From positions 1 to 64,000 of the forward strand of contig LSRY02000011.1 in NCBI GenBank assembly GCA_001643675.2: DNA of 64,000 bases, in the 5' to 3' direction. Under the pieces are notes generated by a model. It searched no databases. It was not told the origin of the DNA and saw nothing but the letters and a program-made list of their open reading frames with translations. A program made the translations under genes and the position numbers. Positions 1-13,900 of this stretch are shown piece by piece; positions within the stretch are counted from its first letter, which is position 1, and the number at the start of each line of letters is the position of its first letter. Source of the stretch: Monocercomonoides exilis. Taxonomy: Eukaryota; Preaxostyla; Oxymonadida; Polymastigidae.

Positions 1-3000
1 AGCCGAAATATCACAAAAACCTACACTCAAAACAATAACAGAGTGTGTGTGAATGGGGAGAGAGTGATCGAGGGCGCCGGGCGCTCCCCACCCTCTCCGA
101 GCCGGAAGGAACGAAGCGCGCGCTGCCCTAGGCCTTTCTCAGTCATTTTCCTGTTTAACCGAATTTTTCATAATATTTTTGCGGGAGGAAGTGGTGAAGT
201 GGTGTGGCCTGCTGTGCAGGGCCACAGGAGCCAGGGGGCTGGCTAGTACAAATTTTGTAATTTTTATCGAAAAAGAAGTTTTGAGTAATACTGTGTTGAG
301 GATATTTCGGGTGAGAGGGCCCTTCAGAGGGAAAAGACCTCTCTCAGCCGAAATATCACAAAAACCTACACTCAAAACAATAACAGAGTGTGTGTGAATG
401 GGGAGCGGATCGGAGGCGTTGCAAGGCGCTTCCCCACCCTCTCCGGGAGCCGGAAGGAACGGAAGCCGCGCGCCGCTCCCAGGCCTTTCTCAGCTTCATT
501 TTCCTGTTTAACCGAATTTTTCTATGGGCTATTTTTGCGGGCGGAGGGCGCGGTGAGCGGTGTGGCCCGCTGTGCAGGGCCAGCAGGAGCCAGGGGGCTA
601 TTAGTACAAATTTGTAATTTTATCGAAAAAGAAGTTTTGAGAATAATTGAGTTGAGGACATTTCGCGAGAGGGCCCCTTTCAGAGGGAAAAAGACCTTCT
701 CAGAAATATCACAAAACCTACACTCAAAACAATAACAGAGTGTGCAATGGGGAGAGAGTGATCGGAGGGCGCGGTGGGCTATGCCCCCACCCTCTCCGAG
801 CTGGAGTGAACTGTAGCCGCGCCGCCCCAGGCCTTTCTCAGTCATTTTCCCTGTTTAACCGAATTTTTCATAATATTTTTTGCGGGCGGAGTGGACGCAG
901 GAGGTGTGGCCCGCTGTGCAGGGCCACAGGAGCCAGGGGGGCTATTAGTACAAATTTTGTAATTTTTATTTGTGAAAAAGAAGTTGAGAATAATTGGAGG
1001 TTGAGGATATTTCGGGTGAGAGGTCTCTTTCAGAGGGAAAAGACCCTCTCAGCCGAAATATCACAAACCTACACTCAAACAACAGAGTGTGTGTGAATGG
1101 GGGAGAGAGTGATCGGAGGGCGTTGCAAGGCGCTTCCCCACCTCTCTCCGAGCTGGAAGGAACGCAGCTGGCGCTGCCCTAGGCCTTTCTCAGTCATTTT
1201 CCTGTTTAACCGAATTTTTCATAATATTTTATGGAAGGAGGGCGTGGTGTGGCTCGCTGTGCAGGCCACAGGAGCCAGCTTTTGGCTAGTACAAATTTTG
1301 TAATTTTTATCGAGCAGTTTTGAGAATAATTGGTGTTGAGTGGATATTTCGGGGTGAGAGGGCCCTTTCCAGAGGGAAAAGACCTTCTCAGCCGAAATAT
1401 CACAAAAAACCTACACCTCAAAAACAACAATGAGTGTGTGTGAATGGGGAGAGAGTGATCGGAGGGCGCTGGGCATGCCTCCCCACCCCCTCCGCCGAGC
1501 TGGAAGGAACGCGCTGCGCGCTGCCCTAGGCCCTTCTCAGTCATTTTCCCTGTTTAACCGAATTTTTCATACTGAGTTTTATGGGCGGGGAGGGCGTAGG
1601 AGTGGTGTGGCCTGCTGTGCAGGCCACAGGAGCCAGGGGGCTATTAGTACAAATTTTGTAATTTTTATCGAAAAAGAAGTTTTCTTTTGAGAATAATTGG
1701 TGTTGAGTGATATTTTCGGGTGAGAGGGCCCTTTTCAGAGGGAAAGACCTTCTCAGCCGAAATAATACAAAAACCTACACCTCAAAAAACAATAACAGAG
1801 GTGTGTGAATGGGGAGAGAGTGATCGAGGGCGTTGCAAGGCGCCTCCCCACCCTCTCCGAGCCGGAAGGAACGAAGCCGCGCTGCCCTCAGGCCTTTCAG
1901 TCATTTTCCTCGTTTAAACTGAATTTTCATAATATTTTTTTGCGGGGCGGGGAGGGCGCGGTGAGTGGTGTGGCCTGCCGTGTGTAGCCACAGGAGCCAG
2001 GGGGGCTATTAGTACAAATTTTGTACTTTTATCGAAAAGAAGTTTCTTGAGAATAATTGGTGTTGGAGTGATATTTCTGGGTGAGAGGCCCTTTCAGAGG
2101 AAAAGACCTTCAGCCGAAATATCACAAAAACCCACACCCCAAACAAATAACAGAGTGTGTGTGAATGGGGGAGAGAGTGATCGAGTATGCCGTGCTTCCC
2201 CACCCCTCCGAGCCGGAAGGAACGCGCTGCGCGCGCTGCCCCAGGCCTCTCTCAGTCATTTTCCTAACCGAATTTTCATAATATTTTTTTGCGGGGCGGG
2301 GAGGGCGCGGTGAGTGGTGTGGCCTGCCGTGCAGGCCACAGGAGCCAGGGCTATTAGTACAAAATTCTTGTAATTTTTATCGAAAAGAAGTTTTGAGAAT
2401 AATTGTGTTGAGTGATATTTCGGGTGAGAGGGCCCCTTCAGAGGGAAAAAGACCTCTCAGCCGAAATATCACAAAAACCCACACCTCAAAAACAACAACA
2501 GAGTGTGTGTGAATGGGGAGAGAGTGATCGGAGGGTGCTGCAAGGCGCTCCCCACCCTCTCCGAGCTTGGAAGGAAATCGCTGCGCGCTGCCCTAGGCCT
2601 TCTCAGTCATTTTCCCTGTTTAACCGAATTTTTCATAATATTTTTTTATGGGCGGGGAGGGCGCGTGAGGGTGTGGCCTGCTGTGCAGGCCACAGGAGCC
2701 AGGGGGGCTATTAGTACAAATTTTGTAATTTTTATCGAAAAAGAAGTTTTGAGAATAATTGGTGTTGAGTGATATTTCGGGTGAGAGGGCCCTTTCAGAG
2801 GAAAAGACCTTCTCAGCCGAAATATCACAAAAACCTACACTCAAAACAATAACAGAGTGTGTGAATGGGGGAGAGAGTGATCGGAGGGCGTTGCAAGGCG
2901 CTCCCCACCCTCTCCGAGCCGGAAGGAACGCCGCGCGCTGCCCTAGGCCTTTCTCAGTCATTTTCCCTGTTTAACCGAATTTTTCATAATATTTTTTTTT

Positions 3001-4900
3001 GCAGGGGCGGGGAGGGCGCGGTGAGTAGTGGCCTGCTGTGCAGGCCACAGGAGCCAGGGGGCTATTAGTACAAATTTTGTAATTTTATCGAAAAAGAAGT
3101 TTTGAGAATAATTGGTGTTGAGTGATATTTCGGGTGAGAGGGCCCTTTCAGAGGGAAAAGACCTTCTCAGCCGAAATATCACAAAACCTACACTCAAAAC
3201 AATAACAGAGTGTGTGAATGGGGGAGAGAGTGATCGGAGGGCGTTGCAAGGCGCTCCCCACCCTCTCCGAGCCGGAAGGAACGCCGCGCGCTAGGCCCAG
3301 TCATTTTCCCTGTTTAACCGAATTTTTCATAATATTTTTTGCGGGGCGGGGAGGGCGCGGTGAGTGGTGTGGCCTGCTGTGCAGGCCACAGGAGCCAGGG
3401 GGCTATTAGTACAAATTTTGTAATTTTTATCGAAAAAGAAGTTTTGAGAATAATTGTGTTGAGTGATATTTCGGGTGAGAGGGCCCTTTCAGAGGGAAAA
3501 GACCTTCTCAGCCGAAATATCACAAAACCTACACTCAAAACAATAACAGAGTGTGTGTGAATGGGGGAGAGAGTGATCGGAGGGCGTTGCAAGGCGCTCC
3601 CCACCCTCTCCGAGCCGGAAGGAACGCTGCGCGCTGCCCTAGGCCTTTCTCAGTCATTTTCCCTGTTTAACCGAATTTTTCATAATATTTTTTTTGCGGG
3701 GCGGGGGAGGGCGCGGTGAGTGGTGTGGCCTGCTGTGCAGGCCACAGGAGCCAGGGGGCTATTAGTACAAATTTTGTAATTTTTATCGAAAAAGAAGTTT
3801 TGAGAATAATTGTGTTGAGTGATATTTCGGGTGAGAGGGCCCTTTCAGAGGGAAAAGACCTTCTCAGCCGAAATATCACAAAAACCTACACCTCAAAACA
3901 ATAACAGAGTGTGTGTGAATGGGGAGAGAGTGATCGGAGGGCGTTGCAAGGCGCTCCCCACCCTCTCCGAGCCGGAAGGAACGCTGCGCGCCGCCCTAGC
4001 CTTTCTCAGTCATTTTCCCTGTTTAACCGAATTTTTCATAATATTTTTTTGCGGGGCGGGGAGGGCGCGGTGAGTGGTGTGGCCTGCTGTGCAGGCCACA
4101 GGAGCCAGGGGGCTATTAGTACAAATTTTGTAATTTTTATCGAAAAAGAAGTTTTGAGAATAATTGGTGTTGAGTGATATTTCGGGTGAGAGGGCCCTTT
4201 CAGAGGGAAAAGACCTTCTCAGCCGAAATATCACAAAACCTACACTCAAAACAATAACAGAGTGTGTGTGAATGGGGGAGAGAGTGATCGGAGGGCGTTG
4301 CAAGGCGCTCCCCACCCTCTCCGAGCCGGAAGGAACGCGCTGCGCGCTGCCCTAGGCCTTTCTCAGTCATTTTCCTGTTTAACCGAATTTTTCATAATAT
4401 TTTTTTGCGGGGCGGGGAGGGCGCGGTGAGTGGTGTGGCCTGCTGTGCAGGCCACAGGAGCCAGGGGGCTATTAGCACAAATTTTGTAATTTTTATCGAA
4501 AAAGAAGTTTTGAGAATAATTGGTTATTTCGGGTGAGGGCCCTTTCAGAGGGAAAAGACCTTCTCAGCCGAAATATCACAAAAACCTACACCTCAAAACA
4601 ATAACAGAGTGTGTGTGAATGGGGAGAGAGTGATCGGAGGGCGTTGCAAGGCGCTCCCCACCCTCTCCGAGCCGGAAGGAACGCGCTGCGCGCTGCCCTA
4701 GGCCTTTCTCAGTCATTTTCCCTGTTTAACCGAATTTTTCATAATATTTTTTTTGCGGGGCGGGGAGGGCGCGGTGAGTGGTGTGGCCTGCTGTGCAGGC
4801 CACAGGAGCCAGGGGGCTATTAGTACAAATTTTGTAATTTTTATCGAAAAAGAAGTTTTGAGAATAATTGGTGTTGAGTGATATTTCGGGTGAGAGGGCC
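1..4900. repeat. Degenerate left part of the satellite array
   Basis: The first dozen or so units carry many small insertions, deletions and substitutions relative to the consensus. Examples are irregular AG or C runs near 410-480, a shortened unit near 650-730, extra bases near 960-1,000 and 1,690, and a shortened copy at 4,525. From about 5,000 onward units differ at only a few recurrent positions. This may be true decay at an array edge, or lower base accuracy at a contig end; the excess of single-base indels in short runs fits either. Confidence 0.8.
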
Positions 4901-7900
4901 CTTTCAGAGGGAAAAGACCTTCTCAGCCGAAATATCACAAAACCTACACTCAAAACAATAACAGAGTGTGTGTGAATGGGGGAGAGAGTGATCGGAGGGC
5001 GCGTTGCAAGGCGCTCCCCACCCTCTCCGAGCCGGAAGGAACGCGCTGCGCGCTGCCCTAGGCCTTTCTCAGTCATTTTCCCTGTTTAACCGAATTTTTC
5101 ATAATATTTTTTTGCGGGGCGGGGAGGGCGCGGTGAGTGGTGTGGCCTGCTGTGCAGGCCACAGGAGCCAGGGGGCTATTAGTACAAATTTTGTAATTTT
5201 TATCGAAAAAGAAGTTTTGAGAATAATTGGTGTTGAGTGATATTTCGGGTGAGAGGGCCCTTTCAGAGGGAAAAGACCTTCTCAGCCGAAATATCACAAA
5301 ACCTACACTCAAAACAATAACAGAGTGTGTGTGAATGGGGGAGAGAGTGATCGGAGGGCGTTGCAAGGCGCTCCCCACCCTCTCCGAGCCGGAAGGAACG
5401 CGCTGCGCGCTGCCCTAGGCCTTTCTCAGTCATTTTCCCTGTTTAACCGAATTTTTCATAATATTTTTTTTGCGGGCGGGGAGGGCGCGGTGAGTGGTGT
5501 GGCCTGCTGTGCAGGCCACAGGAGCCAGGGGGCTATTAGTACAAATTTTGTAATTTTTATCGAAAAAGAAGTTTTGAGAATAATTGGTGTTGAGTGATAT
5601 TTCGGGTGAGAGGGCCCTTTCAGAGGGAAAAGACCTTCTCAGCCGAAATATCACAAAAACCTACACTCAAAACAATAACAGAGTGTGTGTGAATGGGGGA
5701 GAGAGTGATCGGAGGGCGTTGCAAGGCGCTCCCCACCCTCTCCGAGCCGGAAGGAACGCGCTGCGCGCTGCCCTAGGCCTTTCTCAGTCATTTTCCCTGT
5801 TTAACCGAATTTTTCATAATATTTTTTTTGCGGGGCGGGGAGGGCGCGGTGAGTGGTGTGGCCTGCTGTGCAGGCCACAGGAGCCAGGGGGCTATTAGTA
5901 CAAATTTTGTAATTTTTATCGAAAAAGAAGTTTTGAGAATAATTGGTGTTGAGTGATATTTCGGGTGAGAGGGCCCTTTCAGAGGGAAAAGACCTTCTCA
6001 GCCGAAATATCACAAAACCTACACTCAAAACAATAACAGAGTGTGTGTGAATGGGGAGAGAGTGATCGGAGGGCGTTGCAAGGCGCTCCCCACCCTCTCC
6101 GAGCCGGAAGGAACGCGCTGCGCGCTGCCCTAGGCCTTTCTCAGTCATTTTCCCTGTTTAACCGAATTTTTCATAATATTTTTTTGCGGGGCGGGGAGGG
6201 CGCGGTGAGTGGTGTGGCCTGCTGTGCAGGCCACAGGAGCCAGGGGGCTATTAGTACAAATTTTGTAATTTTTATCGAAAAAGAAGTTTTGAGAATAATT
6301 GGTGTTGAGTGATATTTCGGGTGAGAGGGCCCTTTCAGAGGGAAAAGACCTTCTCAGCCGAAATATCACAAAAACCTACACCTCAAAACAATAACAGAGT
6401 GTGTGTGAATGGGGGAGAGAGTGATCGGAGGGCGTTGCAAGGCGCTCCCCACCCTCTCCGAGCCGGAAGGAACGCGCTGCGCGCTGCCCTAGGCCTTTCT
6501 CAGTCATTTTCCCTGTTTAACCGAATTTTCATAATATTTTTTTGCGGGGCGGGGAGGGCGCGGTGAGTGGTGTGGCCTGCTGTGCAGGCCACAGGAGCCA
6601 GGGGGCTATTAGTACAAATTTTGTAATTTTTATCGAAAAAGAAGTTTTGAGAATAATTGGTGTTGAGTGATATTTCGGGTGAGAGGGCCCTTTCAGAGGG
6701 AAAAGACCTTCTCAGCCGAAATATCACAAAAACCTACACTCAAAACAATAACAGAGTGTGTGTGAATGGGGAGAGAGTGATCGGAGGGCGTTGCAAGGCG
6801 CTCCCCACCCTCTCCGAGCCGGAAGGAACGCGCTGCGCGCTGCCCTAGGCCTTTCTCAGTCATTTTCCCTGTTTAACCGAATTTTTCATAATATTTTTTT
6901 TGCGGGGCGGGGAGGGCGCGGTGAGGTGGTGTGGCCTGCTGTGCAGGCCACAGGAGCCAGGGGGCTATTAGTACAAATTTTGTAATTTTTATCGAAAAGA
7001 AGTTTTGAGAATAATTGGTGTTGAGTGATATTTCGGGTGAGAGGGCCCTTTCAGAGGGAAAAGACCTTCTCAGCCGAAATATCACAAAAACCTACACCTC
7101 AAAAACAATAACAGAGTGTGTGTGAATGGGGGAGAGAGTGATCGGAGGGCGTTGCAAGGCGCTCCCCACCCTCTCCGAGCCGGAAGGAACGCGCTGCGCG
7201 CTGCCCTAGGCCTTTCTCAGTCATTTTCCCTGTTTAACCGAATTTTTCATAATATTTTTTTGCGGGGCGGGGAGGGCGCGGTGAGTGGTGTGGCCTGCTG
7301 TGCAGGCCACAGGAGCCAGGGGGCTATTAGTACAAATTTTGTAATTTTTATCGAAAAAGAAGTTTTGAGAATAATTGGTGTTGAGTGATATTTCGGGTGA
7401 GAGGGCCCTTTCAGAGGGAAAAGACCTTCTCAGCCGAAATATCACAAAAACCTACACCTCAAAACAATAACAGAGTGTGTGTGAATGGGGGAGAGAGTGA
7501 TCGGAGGGCGTTGCAAGGCGCTCCCCACCCTCTCCGAGCCGGAAGGAACGCTGCGCGCTGCCCTAGGCCTTTCTCAGTCATTTTCCTGTTTAACCGAATT
7601 TTTCATAATATTTTTTTGCGGGGCGGGGAGGGCGCGGTGAGTGGTGTGGCCTGCTGTGCAGGCCACAGGAGCCAGGGGGCTATTAGTACAAATTTTGTAA
7701 TTTTTATCGAAAAGAAGTTTTGAGAATAATTGGTGTTGAGTGATATTTCGGGTGAGAGGGCCCTTTCAGAGGGAAAAGACCTTCTCAGCCGAAATATCAC
7801 AAAAACCTACACCTCAAAACAATAACAGAGTGTGTGTGAATGGGGGAGAGAGTGATCGGAGGGCGTTGCAAGGCGCTCCCCACCCTCTCCGAGCCGGAAG

Positions 7901-10900
7901 GAACGCGCTGCGCGCTGCCCTAGGCCTTTCTCAGTCATTTTCCTGTTTAACCGAATTTTTCATAATATTTTTTTGCGGGGCGGGGAGGGCGCGGTGAGTG
8001 GTGTGGCCTGCTGTGCAGGCCACAGGAGCCAGGGGCTATTAGTACAAATTTTGTAATTTTTATCGAAAAAGAAGTTTTGAGAATAATTGGTGTTGAGTGA
8101 TATTTCGGGTGAGAGGGCCCTTTCAGAGGGAAAAGACCTTCTCAGCCGAAATATCACAAAACCTACACTCAAAACAATAACAGAGTGTGTGTGAATGGGG
8201 AGAGAGTGATCGGAGGGCGTTGCAAGGCGCTCCCCACCCTCTCCGAGCCGGAAGGAACGCTGCGCGCTGCCCTAGGCCTTTCTCAGTCATTTTCCCTGTT
8301 TAACCGAATTTTTCATAATATTTTTTTGCGGGGCGGGGAGGGCGCGGTGAGTGGTGTGGCCTGCTGTGCAGGCCACAGGAGCCAGGGGGCTATTAGTACA
8401 AATTTTGTAATTTTTATCGAAAAAGAAGTTTTGAGAATAATTGTGTTGAGTGATATTTCGGGTGAGAGGGCCCTTTCAGAGGGAAAAGACCTTCTCAGCC
8501 GAAATATCACAAAAACCTACACTCAAAAACAATAACAGAGTGTGTGTGAATGGGGGAGAGAGTGATCGGAGGGCGTTGCAAGGCGCTCCCCACCCTCTCC
8601 GAGCCGGAAGGAACGCGCTGCGCGCTGCCCTAGGCCTTTCTCAGTCATTTTCCCTGTTTAACCGAATTTTTCATAATATTTTTTTTTGCGGGGCGGGGAG
8701 GGCGCGGTGAGTGGTGTGGCCTGCTGTGCAGGCCACAGGAGCCAGGGGGCTATTAGTACAAATTTTGTAATTTTTATCGAAAAAGAAGTTTTGAGAATAA
8801 TTGGTGTTGAGTGATATTTCGGGTGAGAGGGCCCTTTCAGAGGGAAAAGACCTTCTCAGCCGAAATATCACAAAAACCTACACTCAAAACAATAACAGAG
8901 TGTGTGTGAATGGGGGAGAGAGTGATCGGAGGGCGTTGCAAGGCGCTCCCCACCCTCTCCGAGCCGGAAGGAACGCTGCGCGCTGCCCTAGGCCTTTCTC
9001 AGTCATTTTCCCTGTTTAACCGAATTTTTCATAATATTTTTTTTGCGGGGCGGGGAGGGCGCGGTGAGTGGTGTGGCCTGCTGTGCAGGCCACAGGAGCC
9101 AGGGGGCTATTAGTACAAATTTTGTAATTTTTATCGAAAAAGAAGTTTTGAGAATAATTGGTGTTGAGTGATATTTCGGGTGAGAGGGCCCTTTCAGAGG
9201 GAAAAGACCTTCTCAGCCGAAATATCACAAAAACCTACACCTCAAAACAATAACAGAGTGTGTGTGAATGGGGAGAGAGTGATCGGAGGGCGTTGCAAGG
9301 CGCTCCCCACCCTCTCCGAGCCGGAAGGAACGCGCTGCGCGCTGCCCTAGGCCTTTCTCAGTCATTTTCCCTGTTTAACCGAATTTTTCATAATATTTTT
9401 TTTTGCGGGGCGGGGAGGGCGCGGTGAGTGGTGTGGCCTGCTGTGCAGGCCACAGGAGCCAGGGGGCTATTAGTACAAATTTTGTAATTTTTATCGAAAA
9501 AGAAGTTTTGAGAATAATTGGTGTTGAGTGATATTTCGGGTGAGAGGGCCCTTTCAGAGGGAAAAGACCTTCTCAGCCGAAATATCACAAAAACCTACAC
9601 TCAAAACAATAACAGAGTGTGTGTGAATGGGGGAGAGAGTGATCGGAGGGCGTTGCAAGGCGCTCCCCACCCTCTCCGAGCCGGAAGGAACGCGCTGCGC
9701 GCTGCCCTAGGCCTTTCTCAGTCATTTTCCCTGTTTAACCGAATTTTTCATAATATTTTTTTTGCGGGGCGGGGAGGGCGCGGTGAGTGGTGTGGCCTGC
9801 TGTGCAGGCCACAGGAGCCAGGGGGCTATTAGTACAAATTTTGTAATTTTTATCGAAAAAGAAGTTTTGAGAATAATTGGTGTTGAGTGATATTTCGGGT
9901 GAGAGGGCCCTTTCAGAGGGAAAAGACCTTCTCAGCCGAAATATCACAAAACCTACACTCAAAACAATAACAGAGTGTGTGTGAATGGGGAGAGAGTGAT
10001 CGGAGGGCGTTGCAAGGCGCTCCCCACCCTCTCCGAGCCGGAAGGAACGCGCTGCGCGCTGCCCTAGGCCTTTCTCAGTCATTTTCCCTGTTTAACCGAA
10101 TTTTTCATAATATTTTTTTTGCGGGGCGGGGAGGGCGCGGTGAGTGGTGTGGCCTGCTGTGCAGGCCACAGGAGCCAGGGGGCTATTAGTACAAATTTTG
10201 TAATTTTTATCGAAAAAGAAGTTTTGAGAATAATTGGTGTTGAGTGATATTTCGGGTGAGAGGGCCCTTTCAGAGGGAAAAGACCTTCTCAGCCGAAATA
10301 TCACAAAAACCTACACTCAAAACAATAACAGAGTGTGTGTGAATGGGGGAGAGAGTGATCGGAGGGCGTTGCAAGGCGCTCCCCACCCTCTCCGAGCCGG
10401 AAGGAACGCGCTGCGCGCTGCCCTAGGCCTTTCTCAGTCATTTTCCCTGTTTAACCGAATTTTTCATAATATTTTTTTTGCGGGGCGGGGAGGGCGCGGT
10501 GAGTGGTGTGGCCTGCTGTGCAGGCCACAGGAGCCAGGGGGCTATTAGTACAAATTTTGTAATTTTTATCGAAAAAGAAGTTTTGAGAATAATTGGTGTT
10601 GAGTGATATTTCGGGTGAGAGGGCCCTTTCAGAGGGAAAAGACCTTCTCAGCCGAAATATCACAAAACCTACACTCAAAACAATAACAGAGTGTGTGTGA
10701 ATGGGGAGAGAGTGATCGGAGGGCGTTGCAAGGCGCTCCCCACCCTCTCCGAGCCGGAAGGAACGCGCTGCGCGCTGCCCTAGGCCTTTCTCAGTCATTT
10801 TCCCTGTTTAACCGAATTTTTCATAATATTTTTTTTTGCGGGGCGGGGAGGGCGCGGTGAGTGGTGTGGCCTGCTGTGCAGGCCACAGGAGCCAGGGGGC

Positions 10901-13900
10901 TATTAGTACAAATTTTGTAATTTTTATCGAAAAAGAAGTTTTGAGAATAATTGGTGTTGAGTGATATTTCGGGTGAGAGGGCCCTTTCAGAGGGAAAAGA
11001 CCTTCTCAGCCGAAATATCACAAAAACCTACACTCAAAACAATAACAGAGTGTGTGTGAATGGGGAGAGAGTGATCGGAGGGCGTTGCAAGGCGCTCCCC
11101 ACCCTCTCCGAGCCGGAAGGAACGCGCTGCGCGCTGCCCTAGGCCTTTCTCAGTCATTTTCCCTGTTTAACCGAATTTTTCATAATATTTTTTTTGCGGG
11201 GCGGGGAGGGCGCGGTGAGTGGTGTGGCCTGCTGTGCAGGCCACAGGAGCCAGGGGGCTATTAGTACAAATTTTGTAATTTTTATCGAAAAAGAAGTTTT
11301 GAGAATAATTGGTGTTGAGTGATATTTCGGGTGAGAGGGCCCTTTCAGAGGGAAAAGACCTTCTCAGCCGAAATATCACAAAAACCTACACTCAAAACAA
11401 TAACAGAGTGTGTGTGAATGGGGGAGAGAGTGATCGGAGGGCGTTGCAAGGCGCTCCCCACCCTCTCCGAGCCGGAAGGAACGCGCTGCGCGCTGCCCTA
11501 GGCCTTTCTCAGTCATTTTCCCTGTTTAACCGAATTTTTCATAATATTTTTTTGCGGGGCGGGGAGGGCGCGGTGAGTGGTGTGGCCTGCTGTGCAGGCC
11601 ACAGGAGCCAGGGGGCTATTAGTACAAATTTTGTAATTTTTATCGAAAAAGAAGTTTTGAGAATAATTGGTGTTGAGTGATATTTCGGGTGAGAGGGCCC
11701 TTTCAGAGGGAAAAGACCTTCTCAGCCGAAATATCACAAAAACCTACACCTCAAAACAATAACAGAGTGTGTGTGAATGGGGAGAGAGTGATCGGAGGGC
11801 GTTGCAAGGCGCTCCCCACCCTCTCCGAGCCGGAAGGAACGCGCTGCGCGCTGCCCTAGGCCTTTCTCAGTCATTTTCCCTGTTTAACCGAATTTTTCAT
11901 AATATTTTTTTTTGCGGGGCGGGGAGGGCGCGGTGAGTGGTGTGGCCTGCTGTGCAGGCCACAGGAGCCAGGGGGCTATTAGTACAAATTTTGTAATTTT
12001 TATCGAAAAAGAAGTTTTGAGAATAATTGGTGTTGAGTGATATTTCGGGTGAGAGGGCCCTTTCAGAGGGAAAAGACCTTCTCAGCCGAAATATCACAAA
12101 AACCTACACTCAAAACAATAACAGAGTGTGTGTGAATGGGGAGAGAGTGATCGGAGGGCGTTGCAAGGCGCTCCCCACCCTCTCCGAGCCGGAAGGAACG
12201 CTGCGCGCTGCCCTAGGCCTTTCTCAGTCATTTTCCCTGTTTAACCGAATTTTTCATAATATTTTTTTTTGCGGGGCGGGGAGGGCGCGGTGAGTGGTGT
12301 GGCCTGCTGTGCAGGCCACAGGAGCCAGGGGGCTATTAGTACAAATTTTGTAATTTTTATCGAAAAAGAAGTTTTGAGAATAATTGGTGTTGAGTGATAT
12401 TTCGGGTGAGAGGGCCCTTTCAGAGGGAAAAGACCTTCTCAGCCGAAATATCACAAAAACCTACACTCAAAACAATAACAGAGTGTGTGTGAATGGGGGA
12501 GAGAGTGATCGGAGGGCGTTGCAAGGCGCTCCCCACCCTCTCCGAGCCGGAAGGAACGCGCTGCGCGCTGCCCTAGGCCTTTCTCAGTCATTTTCCCTGT
12601 TTAACCGAATTTTTCATAATATTTTTTTTGCGGGGCGGGGAGGGCGCGGTGAGTGGTGTGGCCTGCTGTGCAGGCCACAGGAGCCAGGGGGCTATTAGTA
12701 CAAATTTTGTAATTTTTATCGAAAAGAAGTTTTGAGAATAATTGGTGTTGAGTGATATTTCGGGTGAGAGGGCCCTTTCAGAGGGAAAAGACCTTCTCAG
12801 CCGAAATATCACAAAAACCTACACTCAAAACAATAACAGAGTGTGTGTGAATGGGGGAGAGAGTGATCGGAGGGCGTTGCAAGGCGCTCCCCACCCTCTC
12901 CGAGCCGGAAGGAACGCGCTGCGCGCTGCCCTAGGCCTTTCTCAGTCATTTTCCCTGTTTAACCGAATTTTTCATAATATTTTTTTTGCGGGGCGGGGAG
13001 GGCGCGGTGAGTGGTGTGGCCTGCTGTGCAGGCCACAGGAGCCAGGGGGCTATTAGTACAAATTTTGTAATTTTTATCGAAAAAGAAGTTTTGAGAATAA
13101 TTGGTGTTGAGTGATATTTCGGGTGAGAGGGCCCTTTCAGAGGGAAAAGACCTTCTCAGCCGAAATATCACAAAACCTACACTCAAAACAATAACAGAGT
13201 GTGTGTGAATGGGGAGAGAGTGATCGGAGGGCGTTGCAAGGCGCTCCCCACCCTCTCCGAGCCGGAAGGAACGCGCTGCGCGCTGCCCTAGGCCTTTCTC
13301 AGTCATTTTCCCTGTTTAACCGAATTTTTCATAATATTTTTTTTTGCGGGGCGGGGAGGGCGCGGTGAGTGGTGTGGCCTGCTGTGCAGGCCACAGGAGC
13401 CAGGGGGCTATTAGTACAAATTTTGTAATTTTTATCGAAAAAGAAGTTTTGAGAATAATTGGTGTTGAGTGATATTTCGGGTGAGAGGGCCCTTTCAGAG
13501 GGAAAAGACCTTCTCAGCCGAAATATCACAAAAACCTACACCTCAAAACAATAACAGAGTGTGTGTGAATGGGGAGAGAGTGATCGGAGGGCGTTGCAAG
13601 GCGCTCCCCACCCTCTCCGAGCCGGAAGGAACGCGCTGCGCGCTGCCCTAGGCCTTTCTCAGTCATTTTCCCTGTTTAACCGAATTTTTCATAATATTTT
13701 TTTTGCGGGGCGGGGAGGGCGCGGTGAGTGGTGTGGCCTGCTGTGCAGGCCACAGGAGCCAGGGGGCTATTAGTACAAATTTTGTAATTTTTATCGAAAA
13801 GAAGTTTTGAGAATAATTGGTGTTGAGTGATATTTCGGGTGAGAGGGCCCTTTCAGAGGGAAAAGACCTTCTCAGCCGAAATATCACAAAAACCTACACT

